Positions 1 through 43,698 of a DNA stretch of 64,000 bases are shown piece after piece. This DNA is from Acridotheres tristis (lineage: Eukaryota > Chordata > Aves > Passeriformes > Sturnidae). A program made the translations under genes and the position numbers. The stretch's first letter is position 1. Each line of letters opens with the position of its first letter. The stretch is taken from the NCBI GenBank assembly GCA_037013685.1, contig CM072888.1:4507034-4571033 (forward strand), given 5' to 3'. A model generated the notes under the pieces. That model saw only the letters and a program-made list of their open reading frames with translations, ran no database searches and was not told where the DNA came from.

Positions 1-870
1 ACAAATCAGAAGCTTTTCTGCCTTAGCTGAGAGCTGAGCAGCCTTTTCAGGCCCCTCACATCACACATGCACACAGCTGCCATGCCAGTAAAACGTCTTC
101 TGACCCCAGGCTGTCCATCAGTGCGTCACTCTATTGCTTGATAACATTCTAGCTAGAGTTTTAGTTTGGGGATCTGCCCACAGCACAGGAGTCTGCTTGT
201 TGGACTGCAGGCCTGTGTTTCATTCCTGGAAGGCTGGAGGATGGAGGACAAGCTTTGCCAAAATCTCATCCCAGTGGTCATTTAGGGTGTGCACTTGGAG
301 CATGCACCTCTGACATCTGCCAGGGAGCTCAGATCCACTGTTTCTCAAAAGGTCTCCCACTAAAATAGAGGTTACATTTGTCATTTTTTATCACCATGCA
401 GCTGACTCTAGAGCTTTGTTTAATGATGGGCAGCTTCACAGGTGATTATTCCTCACAGCTTTATGAAGGAAGGCAGGACAAATAGTTCATGGTGTAAAGT
501 GGTAGATTGGGTGTAATTGTGTGTTCAGTTGAATGAAACAGAGAGGAAGATCCTGCAGCTTTGATTAGGACTCTGGAAGTGTGAATACAGTTAATGGCTC
601 CTTCACAGGTTTCCTCTGTGCATTATGTCCGTGCTCTCATTTTCTGTCTGTAAAATGGGGCCCTTAATATTTCTCAGTTCTACTTTTTAAGTCCTACTTT
701 TCCAATTTTTGGATGACACGGATGATACTTCCATTACTATCTGAGCCTCAGTGTATGTGAAATAGAACTAATCCCTCTTTTCACTCAAAACCCCCCATGC
801 ATCACTGTAATATTGGTTCCTAATACAACATGAAAAAATTTGCCTCTGAATATTGCAGTCTCTTTCTTAC
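1..870 (-). other. TRPC3 intron 11, partial
   Basis: This is AT-rich intronic sequence downstream of exon 11. I looked on the minus strand for the conserved C-terminal exon of TRPC3 and saw nothing matching it, so the intron continues past the left edge. No repeat or RNA gene was recognised. Confidence 0.8.
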
Positions 871-30194
<29,324 letters not shown>

Positions 30195-30860
30195 GGTCAG
30201 GGTCCCCTCAGGCGGCGGCGGCCGCCGCTTCTCCCGCTCCCGGCCGGCCTCGTCCGACAGCGTGTGCGGCGGGGAAGGAGGCAGGAGGACGAGGAGGGAG
30301 ACACGAGCCCTGCCCGGTGGGGGGACAGAGCACCTGGAGAGGACAAACCCCTCACCACAAAACCACGGCCACCCCGCCGCCCGTCGGGAAGGCGGCGAGA
30401 TGCGCAGCCCGGCAGCGGGAGCCGGGAAGTGCCGGGGATGCGAGCAAGAGACAGGGCTCCCGGCGGCGGCGGCAGCGGCTCTGCCCCCCTCCTCCTCCTC
30501 CTCCTCCTCCTCCTCCTCTGCCTGTCATCATCCCTCGCTAGGACAGCATCGTCACGGAGGCAGCGGGGCCGTGGAGAGCGCACCCGCCTCCCGCAGCGGG
30601 CGCTCCGGAGAGGAGGGGACGCTCCCGTCCCACCTCCGCCCCTCACGGGCCGGCAGAGAGGAGGGGGGACGTGAGGGGGAGGCGCGCTGCCACCACGGGA
30701 GCGCTACAAATGTCCCTCAGCCGCCCGCCGGTGCCGCCGGCCGGAGGGAAACCCTGTTCCCGCCAAGCCGGGCGTGAGGGGAGCCCTCAGGAGGTGCCCG
30801 CCGAGCCCTGAGGGAGCCCCCGGTAACAGCGTGAGGCGGGGGTCTGCCCGCAGCAAGGTA
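30195..30860 (-). promoter_or_regulatory. TRPC3 CpG-island promoter and 5' UTR
   Basis: Sequence upstream of the exon 1 ATG is strongly GC-rich with dense CpG and many GC boxes. The island extends from about 29700, across exon 1, to about 30860. No TATA or CCAAT box is obvious. The transcription start cannot be fixed from sequence. A (CCT)10 tract lies about 300 bases upstream of the ATG. Large open frames on both strands here result from stop-poor GC-rich sequence. Confidence 0.75.
30488..30517. repeat. (CCT)10 trinucleotide repeat in TRPC3 promoter/5' UTR
   Basis: Ten uninterrupted CCT units occur, which read as (AGG)10 on the TRPC3 sense strand. The tract is preceded by a run of C. Polypurine/polypyrimidine tracts like this can form triplex or quadruplex structures and vary in length. 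Confidence 0.9.
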
Positions 30861-33800
30861 ATTCTCCCTGAAATGGCCAAAAAGCCCGACCAAACCTGCA
30901 CGAAGCTCGGCAGGTGCTTAGAGAAATACCCAGCCCCACGCTGGGAACAAGTTGAAGTTGAAATTTTCAGGTGGAAAAGAGGCGCTTCTGACTGACTTAC
31001 CGAGCGAGCCGAGGTTCCCAAAGTGTTCCAGATGTCCCTGCCTTAGGCTTGACTGCTTTAGTTCTGTGTGGTGCCAAGCTGAAAAGCTGTGGGAGGATGC
31101 TGAGGCGCCCATGGCATGTAATCAGAACTAATTATGCTCTGTAGAGCCCAGCCACAAAGCTTTCAGCCTTACAGAGACGTATTACCTCTTCCATTATTAT
31201 TATGGATTTTTTTTTTTTTTTTTGGTGCGTTATTTCACAGGGAAAATTATTTCGTGATAGGAGGGCAACTCCTTTAAAATCAAGGCAGAGCCTGCGTGCT
31301 TTTGTGTGCAAAACATACAGAATGGTAGGTACATATAGAGTACATGTGTTAATTTATATATAATAAAGCCATTACATTGTATACATGCTGCTGAGATGCC
31401 ATTTTTCTCTTGGTGTAAACTTTTTGGAAGCAGTATCGGTATAAATTTCCATGAAGCTGCATTCAGCTGCTGCTGAAATTGAAATTTATCTAAGCTTTCC
31501 AATCACTTCAGAGAAAGTGGACTTTCAATCTACAAATCACCACTAAGATGAAATTCTCATTTGTGAGCATCATCAGGTAGTCTTAGTGTAAAATCCTTAT
31601 TAGCTCACACTGTTTTCAGTACCCTGCCTGGTTTTGCCTTTGTTGTTTTCCGTGTGTACAAAGTTTGTCCTCGTGAAGCACAGGAAAGGCCAACCAAGAG
31701 TTTCACAGAGATAATTTACTCAGCTACAGCTTTGAAGGAAGAATTGGGCTTTGTTTTCATCACTTCAATTAACTTGCATCTTGAACTGTTTAGGGAAGTG
31801 TGTTTTTCATGTCTTTCATCACATGCAAAAGCCCTTTGAGCTTCAGTGGAATTATGTGCACAATAGAGCAAATTTTGCTCTCTAAGAAACTAATATATTG
31901 TGTAGCTACTGTATATTGTGTATATACTGTAGTTATTGTACTAACTTCAGCTACTCTGAAGTGCTTAGGGTTATTGATTTAAGACAGTCTAGGTGTCTAA
32001 GCCAATTACACGTCTGTATCAGTGTTACACATTTTAGAGCACAGCCATGCAGCAATCTGCCTGCATCAAACCTTGTATTCTTGTAGGGATCCTCTGACTC
32101 CAAAAATGGTACTGCCCATAATGTGTTCCTTTTATCTAAAAAACCTCCTCTTTTATTACAGGGGGCTACAGCAATGGAGTTTCAATTGCCTTGAGTATTT
32201 CCCTTGAGAACAAAACATAAAAGTACAGCTGAAAGTCAATGAGAAATGCTCTTGTCTCACAAATGTATGCTCAGAGCAAGGCTCAACATATCAAGGTTTG
32301 TTCGGTTTGTTTTTTTCAGAAATAGATAGAAAATGGTTTTAATGTGAGTTCTTAGTTTTAAGAAAGTCTTATTCTTGCTTTCTCCATTGCACCTCCCATC
32401 ACTAATTTGAATTGTGTTCTGTGGGCTGTGTTTCTTCATAATTTGAGTATTGTGTAATAGAGATTGGTTTGCTGTTCCTATAATGAAAGGTAATGTCCAT
32501 GATTTTGTTATCCAGGTCACTGATAATACCTTGGAATTCATCCTTGGAGGGATGATTTGAAGTCACCCTTGCAGAAGCCTTCATGATACGTCTCTCCATT
32601 TCAAAGGGTAAGATGATAATTCCCTGAGTAATCTTAGTACTGAAGGACAAGGGGAATGTAAAAAGAATTTACCAAATCCTTTTTTTCTTTCTCTCCATAC
32701 TGTTACAGAGCCTCCAAGCTGAAATACATGGTTCTTAATATGTGTTTAGATTAAGTCTAATATTCCCCTTTGTTTCTTTCCATGACATCCAAACTAAAAC
32801 CAGCCAGCATGGCAACAAAAGAATCCATTGCAAATCTCAAATGTACTTTGTATGGTTATAGTGTTAGAAATAATTCATATTTCTAACTAGAATGTGTAGG
32901 ATGATTCTCTTGGTCACAGTGAAATGGTTTATAGAAAATTTACCACAGTTTGAAGTGTCAGGCTGCTACCATTGGAACAGGGATGTGAGAATCCTCATAT
33001 GATTCAACTTCAGCTATCACTGCCTTACCTGACAGTAAGACCTTAATAATCATCCCTGTGCCTTGGTGGTATGGTTGAGACTTTGAAGTGACAGAGTCAG
33101 ACAAATAAAATGCATGAAGCTGCACTTTTGAAACAGCAGAAAAAGTGAGAAATCTAAGAGTTCTGAAATTGTACCTATAAAAATCCTGGTCAGGTCTGAA
33201 TGTCCCAGAAAACTGATTTCTGTTCATGGCTCATTTTTTTGAAAACATAACTTCATTGATGCCAATGTTCTAAATACTTACTCTTAAAAATATTTCATGT
33301 TATCACAGTATAAAATAAATGTCAACATAGCCAAGTCGAAGAAAGTGAGGGAGAAAAGATGAATAAATTTGAAATGCCAGGCAGAACAATGAAGGCAAGC
33401 TTGTGCTGGCTGTAGATTGAGCTGGGTAAAGACTTTACAGTCAAAGGCTGCCAATCCAGTACATTTTGTGAATGCTGACTTGAATTTACAGGGTTTGGAA
33501 GTGATGTCATTTTAATCTAGAAAAATGCTTCCTGGAAGTTGCTTAGACAGGAGTGAAATAATGGAAGGAATACTACCCTGAGGACAGAGCAGGAGCAGAA
33601 AAGCCTCAAAGAGTTACAGCTAACAGGGAAATATAACAGGTAGGTGTGGTATTTTATTACTAAAGGTACTAGATTATTCATCATTTTGTTTTAGAACATG
33701 GATTTAATGCCACAACTATTTCGTGTTTGATTTGGAATTGTAGTCAAAATACAATCCCTCATTCTTTTCACCAGACTGATTTGATCAAGGCAGGGTGGAA

Positions 33801-36800
33801 TTGGAGTGGATCAGGGCTTTGGTTATATGGACCAATTCCTCTCTGGTAGAATTTTTGTGTCCTCCTCAAAATTATGAGATATATACAATTCAGATTTCAA
33901 AATTTCCCTTGGCAGTGTTCTTCAACTGGAAGGGAATGATCAAGCAATGGCTTTTCTAAATTGAAACAAAGTGTCTCCTAAGAACCCATAGCAATACATT
34001 TCCTTGAAATATTGTCAGAAACATGAGTTCTGTATTTCTTTCTCCCATTCTTTTTCAGCTTCTTTAAGCTGAATGAATGAAGTAAAGATGTGAAATATAA
34101 AAACATAGCACAGCTAGCATTCATTATAATAAAATATCAGGTAATATATTCAGATTCTTAGACTAAACTGCCATAGCAATAAGACCTTGCAGGTCTGTGA
34201 GGCACCTAAATGAGTAGATATGCACTGAAGTAAGACTGGGAAAAGTGATGGGGAAAAAGATCATTTAGGGAATTATGCCCTGGGGTTATCCCTTATCAGA
34301 ACTTCTCTGACAGGTACATTAACACTGTTAATTTAAAAATAAATCTAACCTGTTTGTTGAAAATTGTATTTTAGACACTAACACTTCCTTGCTGAAACCA
34401 ATGATTTAGATTTAAGAACCAGCAACACTCTGGAAACTTCTAGTAACAATTTCCCTCGTGGAATAACTTTGTATGTTAGATGCCAAATTATTATTTTCCT
34501 GCTTTATTAAAAACAAAAAAAAAAAAGGAAGAGTACCTTCCCTCAGGAGACAAAACTGGGTTTTATTTGCTTGAAGTGACGGGTGAAGAGAAGCAAAAAG
34601 ACACTCGTGGTAATGCTAGAAATAGAATCCAGGTCGTGCAGTACATTGAACCCTTCTCCAACGTGTGTGTACTACTTTCACAAAAATTGGGAAAGTTGGT
34701 GGGAATAGCAACAGTGTAATGAAAGCAAAATTGGCCTTCTTTGCCTCATACTGGGAATTTGCCTACTTGCCAAGAACCCAGTGTTTTCAAGGACATTTAG
34801 CTCCTACATCAAGGACTTCTATGAAAGTCTAAACAGGTTAAATCAGCATGAAGGAAAGAGAAGGAGTGATGTGATGTCACTGATCTGTAAGCAGATCTCG
34901 GCCTCAGAACTAATATTATGGTTTAAGGCTTTTTACATGAGATGAAAAGACACATTCCTGAGATTTGAGCCTGTAATTTCAGGCACCCTGGGCAGCCATT
35001 CAGGCCCGTGTGAAGTGAGTGGGTATAAAATGCTCTCAAATCACCTACTGCAAACCAGGCCCTCAGAGCTGTGTGTTACAGTGGTGTTATGTGGTCTACT
35101 TTATAATAATAGAAGGCTGCTGAAATGCCAGTGGTACCATTAGATAGACACTGGCTACATTTTCAAAGAGAAAATGGACAAATACTCTTTGTTTTTGGCA
35201 TTAAGTGGCAACTACATGTGCATTTACATATTTGCACCTGTTAGTTCCTTTTTTCATAAGACAGGCCAGGTATGTCTTTAGACAAATCCAACCATTTTGA
35301 ACAAATCCACAGGATCCTGAGCCTGTGCCAATTAAGTTTTATTCCCCTCTTTTCAGTCCTATTAGTAGAAATTAGAAGTTAGCAGAAGTGCCACTTGGAA
35401 AGGGACTGCAGAATCAATTTCCTTATCTCTGCATTGCCCTGGGGACTGTGTGTAGCTTATACCCTCTATAAAGTTCACTTTCCTAAGGTTTCCTTATCGT
35501 TTCTATATAAAGACTGGATTTTTTTTTCCTTAGATTGGTTTCCCTGTCCCTGTGTCAGCCAATACTCCTTGAAAATGTAAACATGAACCTTAGCCTCCAG
35601 CTGAGTGCTGGGAACCATGTGATAAGTACATTTATTGTCACAAGCCAAAATCTTTAACAAATCATTTTTCTTTTTGACAGTGATTCAAAAATGGGTGGGT
35701 GAGTGAAATGTTCCTTCCTGTCCCCTTGCTGGTTGATAGCAGAAGTTATTGCATGGATATTTCCAGTGTTTCAACTAATGAGGGTTGCAATGGGTGTGTG
35801 GAGTGCAGAGTAGCTCTTATTTTAGCAAGTTATCAATGATTTCCATCCTGTTCAAGTAATTAAGTCTGAGTATTTTTGGACATCATTTGATATTTCTCTA
35901 ATTGGGGGATTTGAGTCACTGTGGGGATGAGAACAGGGGAAGCAGGACATAATAAAAATAATAGCAAGAGGCAAAAAGGTCAAGTGATGAATTCAAAACA
36001 GTTCACAGTGATTTTTAAATCCAGAAACAAGTGGCTTTTTCATGCTGTTTTTGTTGTAATATATTTTAATCTGTAGACACATTCTCACTTGTGACTCCTT
36101 GGCAGAAAGAACTTTAAACAGCTCACTGTATGAAAGACAAATCTGAGTGACAAGCATGGCTCCCTGAGGAGGAAAAAAATCCTTCATCCAGGTTTGCACC
36201 ATTCTAAGCTGCCTTGTCCAGGGTGTCTGGCAGTTTTGACTGAAAGATTGCCTGATTCTGTCATAGTTCAGAGCCTACTTCCCCTAAATCTCATCATTAG
36301 ATAAATACCATCTGCTCCTAACTACTTGCTGTACCTCAGAGCATTAACCTCCTCTGGTAGGAAGAGGAGTAAATACCACAGTGCACAATGTTGATTGAAA
36401 ATGTAATCTCTCCTTCCACAGGCTGCTGTGGACTAGGTGATAACACTCCACCAGAGGTGCTCTCTGTTTGAGTGACAGAAACTCAGGGGGTCATCCCAAA
36501 ACCCTGCTTTCCATCCTGAGTCAGAGGGATGGACAGCTACAGGGGAAGGAGATCAAAGGAAGATGCTGCTAAGCACTGTAGCTATGCTGGGAGTGAGGGC
36601 AAATCCTCCTGTGCAGCTCCAGAGTCATTTGGGGCCAAGAGAAAAAAAGCCTCATTATCTGCTACAGCAAAAATCGTGTTTCCAGCTCTAACAAATAATT
36701 CCTACCCTTGAAATGCTGTTCAGTGCTGAGCACTCTGAGTATCATCATTCCCAGGGGAGCAGGAGATGATATTGGCAACTGGTGGATTAGTCTTAAGCCT

Positions 36801-39800
36801 CCTGGAAATAAATTTCTTATAAAGAGGCCACATCTCACCTCTGAACTAAGATGCAGAGCCATTCATTAGGAATTAATCAGAATTGGTATCAGAGGCATGG
36901 TGAAGCCTAAAGTCTGATTAAAGCAGCCACAGGTGCCAACACCCTGCCTTTCCATAGCATAGTACATGTTTAAGCCATGGCAAGTTCAGGTGTTCTGTAA
37001 GGTTGGAGATCCCATATTCTGTTTTATGAAATGAAAAAAAAAATCCTAGATATACTTCTGTTACAGTTTTCCTGCCTTGTATGTAAGAAAAGCCACTTTT
37101 CATAAAAAGGAGTAAGGAAATGCCAACATTCCTAGCAATTGAGAGGTGCTCAATAACAAAAAGAAGAAAACCCCAAGCAAACAGGATATTTGGATAAAGA
37201 CTATTCCTGTTACACTTGCTGGTAACAATCTTGGAAGCAACTGAGAGAGAAGATGAGAAAGTGTGGGAAAAGGGAGATATGACATTATTATAAATTATTC
37301 TCTGCAGGCAATTTAGAATATATTGAAGATACAAAATCTTTTGCTGTGAAAATTATTGTAACTCTTCTATTGTCAATAACAGGTCATGTCCCATTGAATT
37401 AATATGTGTTTTGGGAAGAGAGATGTTTGTAGAGATAAAAATAAGGAAAAGGAACCTCAACACTCCTGCCTTTTATCACTGCTCCCTGTGGTACCCCAGC
37501 ATCTGTGACCAGGTGCTGGCACAGAGGTATGGGCATCACATTTCCCACTTCTCTTTCCAAATTAAGGAAAGCAAAAAAACCTTTAAGGCTCTTGTCCTTT
37601 TTTTTTTTTTTTTTTTTTTTTTGTGAGTTCAGGTCAATTCCATCAATGCCATTGCAATAACTTGCACTGAAGTTTGAGATTCATATTCACCTTCCAGCAG
37701 AAACAGTAACCCATGAAAAGCTGGGGCTAATTTTCCTAGGATTTCAGAGCAGAGCCAAGTCCAGCTGAACTGGTACCTCAGACAAATTAAGGAGAAAAGG
37801 TAAAACTCAGGAGACCCTCACATGTTACATTAATTTTTAAAACATCCATGTCCTGGTTTTTAGGAGTAAACTGCAACTACAACTCCCATTAAAACTCAGA
37901 TGATGAGACCTGAAGTGCTTATTCAGCAGAAAAGCTCCAGTAGAAAGCCAAGTATTTTGAGGTAACATGACAGACAGACACAAGGCAGTGTCTTTCATGC
38001 AGGAAGCATTTATAAGCCTATAATAGAGGTATTTCCATCTCCCTCAGTATTTTTCATTACTTTACCAGAGCTGCTATGAGGAAACTGCCTGTAACAATGA
38101 GGGCTTTGTCTAGGAATCCCACCCCCTCAGCTTCCAGGTTCAGCTAACAGGGATTTCTTACCAATAGAAAGCTCAAAGGAAATTCATCTGAATAACCAGA
38201 GGTAGAGTAAGCCCTGAAAAATTCAAATCCTAAGCATCAAAATTAGTCCATAAGGGAAAAGTGATACAAATGGTTTCCTTATCTGATGGAAGAGCCGTTG
38301 ACAGAAATATGTGCCTGGTAAGTCAGAGATTTTGGAAAACTGGTCCATTGTGGACTTTGATGTGGGCACAGAATTCATTTGAAGAGCTCCAAAGATTATT
38401 CAAGGGCTTGTTAAAATCAGATGAGTAAATATACATTAAGTATACATCCTGTGTGTAAAACCAGTATGTTGAAAGACTTCCAGAAGCATTTAAAAATTTG
38501 CATTGCTCTCAAATTAATAAAATCCCTTTTACACCTGTAATCAACAAAAAATAACTAACCTGCAGTATTAGATTTAAAAAAAAGGAAAACTTCAAAAGCC
38601 TGACAAACTTCCTGACATTTACATTTGCATTGTAAAAATGAGAGTGTGAAAATTATTGTGAACAAAAGCAAAGTTGTAAAAAAGGCCAAGAATGATACAC
38701 TGACTTGTCCCTAAACCAGAGAGATGCATAGGAAATGGTTGAAATATTTTGAGGAGGAGGCAAGAGCTTGTTTCAGCCATCTTCAGAGGTGACTTCAGCA
38801 CAGAAAGCAGGTTGATATTGAGAGCGTATCAGAGAGTGTATGATATTGAGCATGAGTGTATCAGCATTTTTGCCCTCTTCTCCCTGTGACATTCCCACAA
38901 TTAACACAACACAGCTCATTAGATCCTGGAAGGACTGCTAGACACTGTCCTGAGCAGTGTCTCCCTGCAGCCCTATTAGATTAAATATGCTGAGCCAATT
39001 AAATAATCAGCATCCAGTTTTGTGGAAACCACAAATAATAAACTCCAGATACAAGGCACAAAGATGCCCTTGACTTGCAGGAACTGAAAGATCCCTGTCA
39101 CATAGTGAGATGTATGACCTGACTGTACATCCCATGTAGAAAAATAAGTAGGAAATTTTGTGTTCCAAGGGACATAAAGCTTGCTTGTTCCCATGTAAAT
39201 TCCCTGCTTATATTCCTTTACTTTGCCCATCTTTCCTCTTTTCCCTCTGCTGCCATCCCCATGCAATGCAGCAATAATTATCAGTAGTTCTTACTGAGGC
39301 ATCTGGACCTAGCTCAGCAGCAACAGAATATGATTCAAATGAGGAAAATTCAGTGGAACACTCCTGCAAGGCTCAGATCAGTGCATCCTGTTTGTTGCTG
39401 TTTAATATAAATATTCTCTTATTGTCTCGACAACGTCTATTTAAAATCAGAAGTGAATTTTTAATACTGGCATAAAAATGTGGAGATTTGTGGTTACTAT
39501 TGATTTATTCAGCTGCTGAATTGAAATAGAAATGGGAGAGGTAATGAGAATGAATGTGAGCAACATTGTGCACAAAAACAGTTGACAGTTCAAGAGAAAC
39601 AGACCCAACCAGAGCATAAACACAGCCTTAAATGTTATTAAAATATTAAACCGGTACATTGGGTCATTCATGCCATTTGATTACTTTAACATTTGCAGCC
39701 ACATGGGACAGAGACTTGACATGAAGGATGGAGTGGCTTTTGCACAATGGACTATTCAATTTGAAAAATTGGCCAAGTACATGAGGGACAATTTGCCTTC

Positions 39801-42800
39801 CTTTGAAGCATCTTGCATTTGCCAAGCAGAGGGGACAATATTGGACTTGATGGATCATGGGCTTAATGGAGCATGGCAGATCCTATGTTTCTATTAAAAC
39901 TGACTGGCAGAGGACATTGTTCCAGACACAAATTTGGGATTGAAAGTAAATGTATATATTCTTGAGCCTTCCCTATATAAAAAAATTTACAAGCTGCATG
40001 ATTTCTGTTAAAACTCATTAGTTTTATGTAGCTTGGTTATTTGGTGCATCACTCTGATTTACAGATTTATTTATATGAGACACGTGATTTAATGTTATTA
40101 TTAATTACATTATTATATTATATTAATGGAAGGTGTTAAAATTTGGGTGGCTGAGAAGTGTGGTGCTTTGTGAGAGAAGTACTTCTAGGTAAAATGAAGG
40201 GAATAATCTTGGGAAACCAGAGATACAATTGGCTGTCTTTATAACCTTTCAGCCAGTGTAATGCAACAAACCTACCCAGCCCACAGCCATGAAACCTCTT
40301 ATCAGAATTAAGCCAGAATTAAGAAATAAAGAAAAAATAAAAACAACAAACAAACCATTGAAACCTTTTTACAGGCAAAGGCAAGGCTGGAATGGATAAG
40401 TATCTCAGAATGACATCATCTTCCACTCTGCCCTCTTTGAGGCAGGTCCACACCCTTAGAAAAAGGGCAAGGCAGGGCATCTAGTGCCTGGCTGCCCATT
40501 AGTGCTACAAAATGCTCTTCTCCCTAAATCTAAAGGGACTTGTCTTGAGAGTAATTAGGTGTTTTACCTGCTTCTGTCTTGTCCTTGTTAGAAAGCTACC
40601 CTGGAACCTTTCTTCTTTGTCCAAGTAAATAATTTTCCATGGCTGAACACCATTGTTGTTGTCTAGGGACTACATGCAGCAAGACAGTGGATTTGTGCAT
40701 GTCATTTTTTCAAGCCAGGAAACTATTGCAGTATTAAAGGCAAAGAGCCTTTAAAATCCATCTCCCTCCAATTTCCATCATAATTATTAAATTGCCTCAG
40801 AGCTCAGGTGAACATCCTGCAGTGAGCCATAGCAGGAGCAGAGAAGACACTGTATAACTTCTAAAATTAAGTAATGAATTAAGAGCCTTCCTACCTCCCT
40901 TATGTATCAGTGGGGGAAAGGAGCAGCTCCTCCAAACAGTCACTCTAAATACCTGCATTAGGGACTTTAACAAGACAATCTCACTGGCTTTCCAGTTTAG
41001 TCACCTACAGGGGCTCAAGAGGTAAATTATGGTCAGAAAGGGGAAGGTCTGAAAAGGATTGCTTTATCAGCTTTATCTAAGTTTTTCTGTATTATCACAG
41101 ACACATTAGAGGCACTTTGAGATAACAGCTCTACCAGAATCCACTGCTGGAAGTGGGGATTTAAATGCCAAAAGGGTTACTGCAAGATTTCCTCTGATCC
41201 CTGTCAGACTTGGACACTTCCTTGGGGAAGGATGCTGGGAAAACACAGGTAGAGGAGATAAGGGAGAAGGTAAAAAGGTCCCAAGCACAAAAGCGACCTT
41301 GGATTTCTATTCAAAGCTTGCAGTGTTCAGCTTCCTCCTTCCTGGTAATCCCAACTCATCCAAGGAGCTTCATTTGTCAGAGTGATGTGAACAAGTGGGC
41401 AGTGCTGAGCAGTGCACAAAGGAGACCTGAGTACCCCTGAATTTCGTGCTTCTTAAAAGTGTTTGCATTTCAGACCTTTCAGTGTTGTGCAAGCACTCAC
41501 CTGGGAACGCTCGTGTTGCCATATGAACACATGTTTAATGCTTACAGAGTGCCTCATTTTTTTTTCAAAGAGCTTAAAGAACATAAATAATTGCTGTGGT
41601 GTACCCACTACTCAAAACGTTAAATTCATAGCAAGTTTAGGGCCAGATGATCTGCCAGCACCTTAGAAAAGGTTTGGCAGTGCTTTCAAAAGCAGTCATA
41701 GCTGGCAGCTGTAAAGAGATGATGCTAATTTCTTCCCTTTACAGCAAGCAGCAAGAGAAGACACTGAAAAGGCACAAGCTGTCACAAATAACAACTTCCC
41801 TGCCACAGGACAGTGAGGTTTTGTGAGAGCTGCAAAATGATGAGCCAGGTAGTAGTTTTTCACACTGATGACAGCTTGGGCACAAACTGAAGTCATCTCT
41901 GAGAACCCTGAAAGTGGAGGTAGCAAAGAAGATAGTGAGTAAGAAACCAAGACAGTTACATGAAGAGGTTTCTTCTCAAGTTTCCTGCTGTTTTCTGAAG
42001 GTGTTTCTTCGGAGCATGGAGGTAAACAGGTACATCCCTTGGTGCTGCACATGCCTGCAAATGCCTCCTGGCTTCCAAAACACAGTAAAACCGAAGTTTT
42101 ACTACATCTTTCAGCTTGAAGGGATTTATGAGAAGCTTGCCCTCATCTGTGCAGCCAGGGAATATGAGGTCTCAAGGGCTTTCTTTTTTATTAGAACAAA
42201 CCCATTAGTTTTATGAGCTTTTAAGTAAAGCATTGGCAAAAAGCAAAAAATAGTAGCTGATATAAAAGATGCATACCTCTTTATCTGTACATGGGAAATT
42301 AAATAATTTTCATTAATTTTCAGAGATAAAAAAGGACTTTGACATACATCTAAAATCAGGCCAGGCTGGGGATAAGGCAACATTCTGTGCAGGAGCTGTT
42401 CTCAACCAACCAAAATGTTCATTTCTCATTCACTAAGTCACAGCTCAGGCAAATATATTTGGGTCATTGCCCAGCTCCTTTGCTCTGAATTTGGATTGGC
42501 CATCTTGCTGCTGTATTAGCAGTCACTGTGCTCTATTCCAGAGAATGCTTCTGGGAATAAATTTTTGTGTTGTGATTGCAGTAACAGTAAATACAACTGG
42601 TCTTTCAGATTATGAAATACTGAAAATGTACAGGTCACTCCACTTAGTCTGGCTGCTTTTAAAGTGCATTTCCTCTCCTGCCTTTTGAGACAGCAAGGTC
42701 AATGGGTTGGCCAAATGTGATGAGAGTTTCTTACTGAGATTGTGGAAAATGTATATTCATTTACATCCATTACTAGTGTACACAACAACTTGTAAATTAT

Positions 42801-43540
42801 GCATCTGGCTTTCTTACCCACAAAACCATTAAGGTAATAATATAATATGGCAGGAGTTGATTAGGGGATACCACATTTAAATGAAAATCTGCTTTGCTAC
42901 AATGGAGGTCTGTGAAACCACAGATTTGTAGAACCATGCATAATCCCAGCCATAAATTCTGTTCTCTGGGATCAGGTGTAGTAACTCACACAGGTATTTG
43001 TATAGCCTGTTCCTAGGCATGCCCAGCAATGCAGATTCCACAAATTCTGTAAATTATCTCCTTATTGCTAAAATGTAGATGGAAAGCTAGAATTTTTAGA
43101 ATTATATTTCCCTTGCCATGAAAAAATAGATTTAATTTACAAAATGAGAACTCTGTAATTTGTTCACTTGGTGCACTCAGGGCCCTGACAATGCTAAGTA
43201 AGCTCTTGCTAACTTATTTCCCTGTTCTTCCCCTTATTACTTTAATTTTTAATTTTATTGTGCAATGTGTAGATCAAAAATGGATTTTTCGACTGAAACC
43301 ATTCTAATCTAATTTGACCTATTCTGAGTGCAGCCATGGCACCTTGACATCCCAATCTTTTGAAAAATCACAGGCTTCAAGGACAGTTTTCCTACAAAGA
43401 CCTCACACTGGGAGTGCTTTATCCACTTATTTCCATAGGCTGGTACATAAAGAATTATTTTCACACTGGATGGACTATTCTATTTCTATTTTCTAGGTAG
43501 AGTGGTTACAGCTTTGACATGTAGAAAAAGGTATTTTGCA
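30861..43540. other. Intergenic DNA between TRPC3 and the next CpG island, part 1
   Basis: This is AT-rich sequence with ORFs all short and without recognisable families. It contains T runs at 31207-31223 and 37598-37622. I saw no gene, RNA gene or clear mobile element. Confidence 0.7.
37598..37622. repeat. T25 homopolymer
   Basis: A run of 25 T follows an A/C-containing stretch. It might be the tail of a minus-strand retroposon, but no body was recognised to the right. Confidence 0.85.
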
Positions 43541-43698
43541 GAGAATCATGGAAGAGTTTGGTTTGGAAGGGACCTTAAAATCACTTCATTCCAACCCCCT
43601 GCCACGGGCAGGAACAGCTTCCATTAGACCAAGGTTCAACTTGGCCTTGAACCCTTCCAGGGATGGGACATCCATTTTATTTCTGCCCGGTTACCCCT
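43541..43698 (-). mobile_element. CR1 LINE 3' fragment
   Basis: The plus strand reads GAATCATGGAAGAGTTTGG, then TTGGAAGGGACC, then CCAACCCCCTGCCACGGGCA, then TTGGCCTTGAACCCTTCCAG, then GGGATGGGACATCC. This is the well-known reverse-complement signature of the CR1 3' untranslated region found in bird and reptile genomes. The element is therefore on the minus strand with its 3' end near 43541, and it is 5'-truncated as most copies are. It ends in a degraded match to the TTCTCTGGGCAACC segment. No coding capacity remains. Confidence 0.92.

Noticed and set aside
1..870. Expected last exon of TRPC3
   Set aside because: The conserved C-terminal coiled-coil sequence was looked for on the minus strand and not found.
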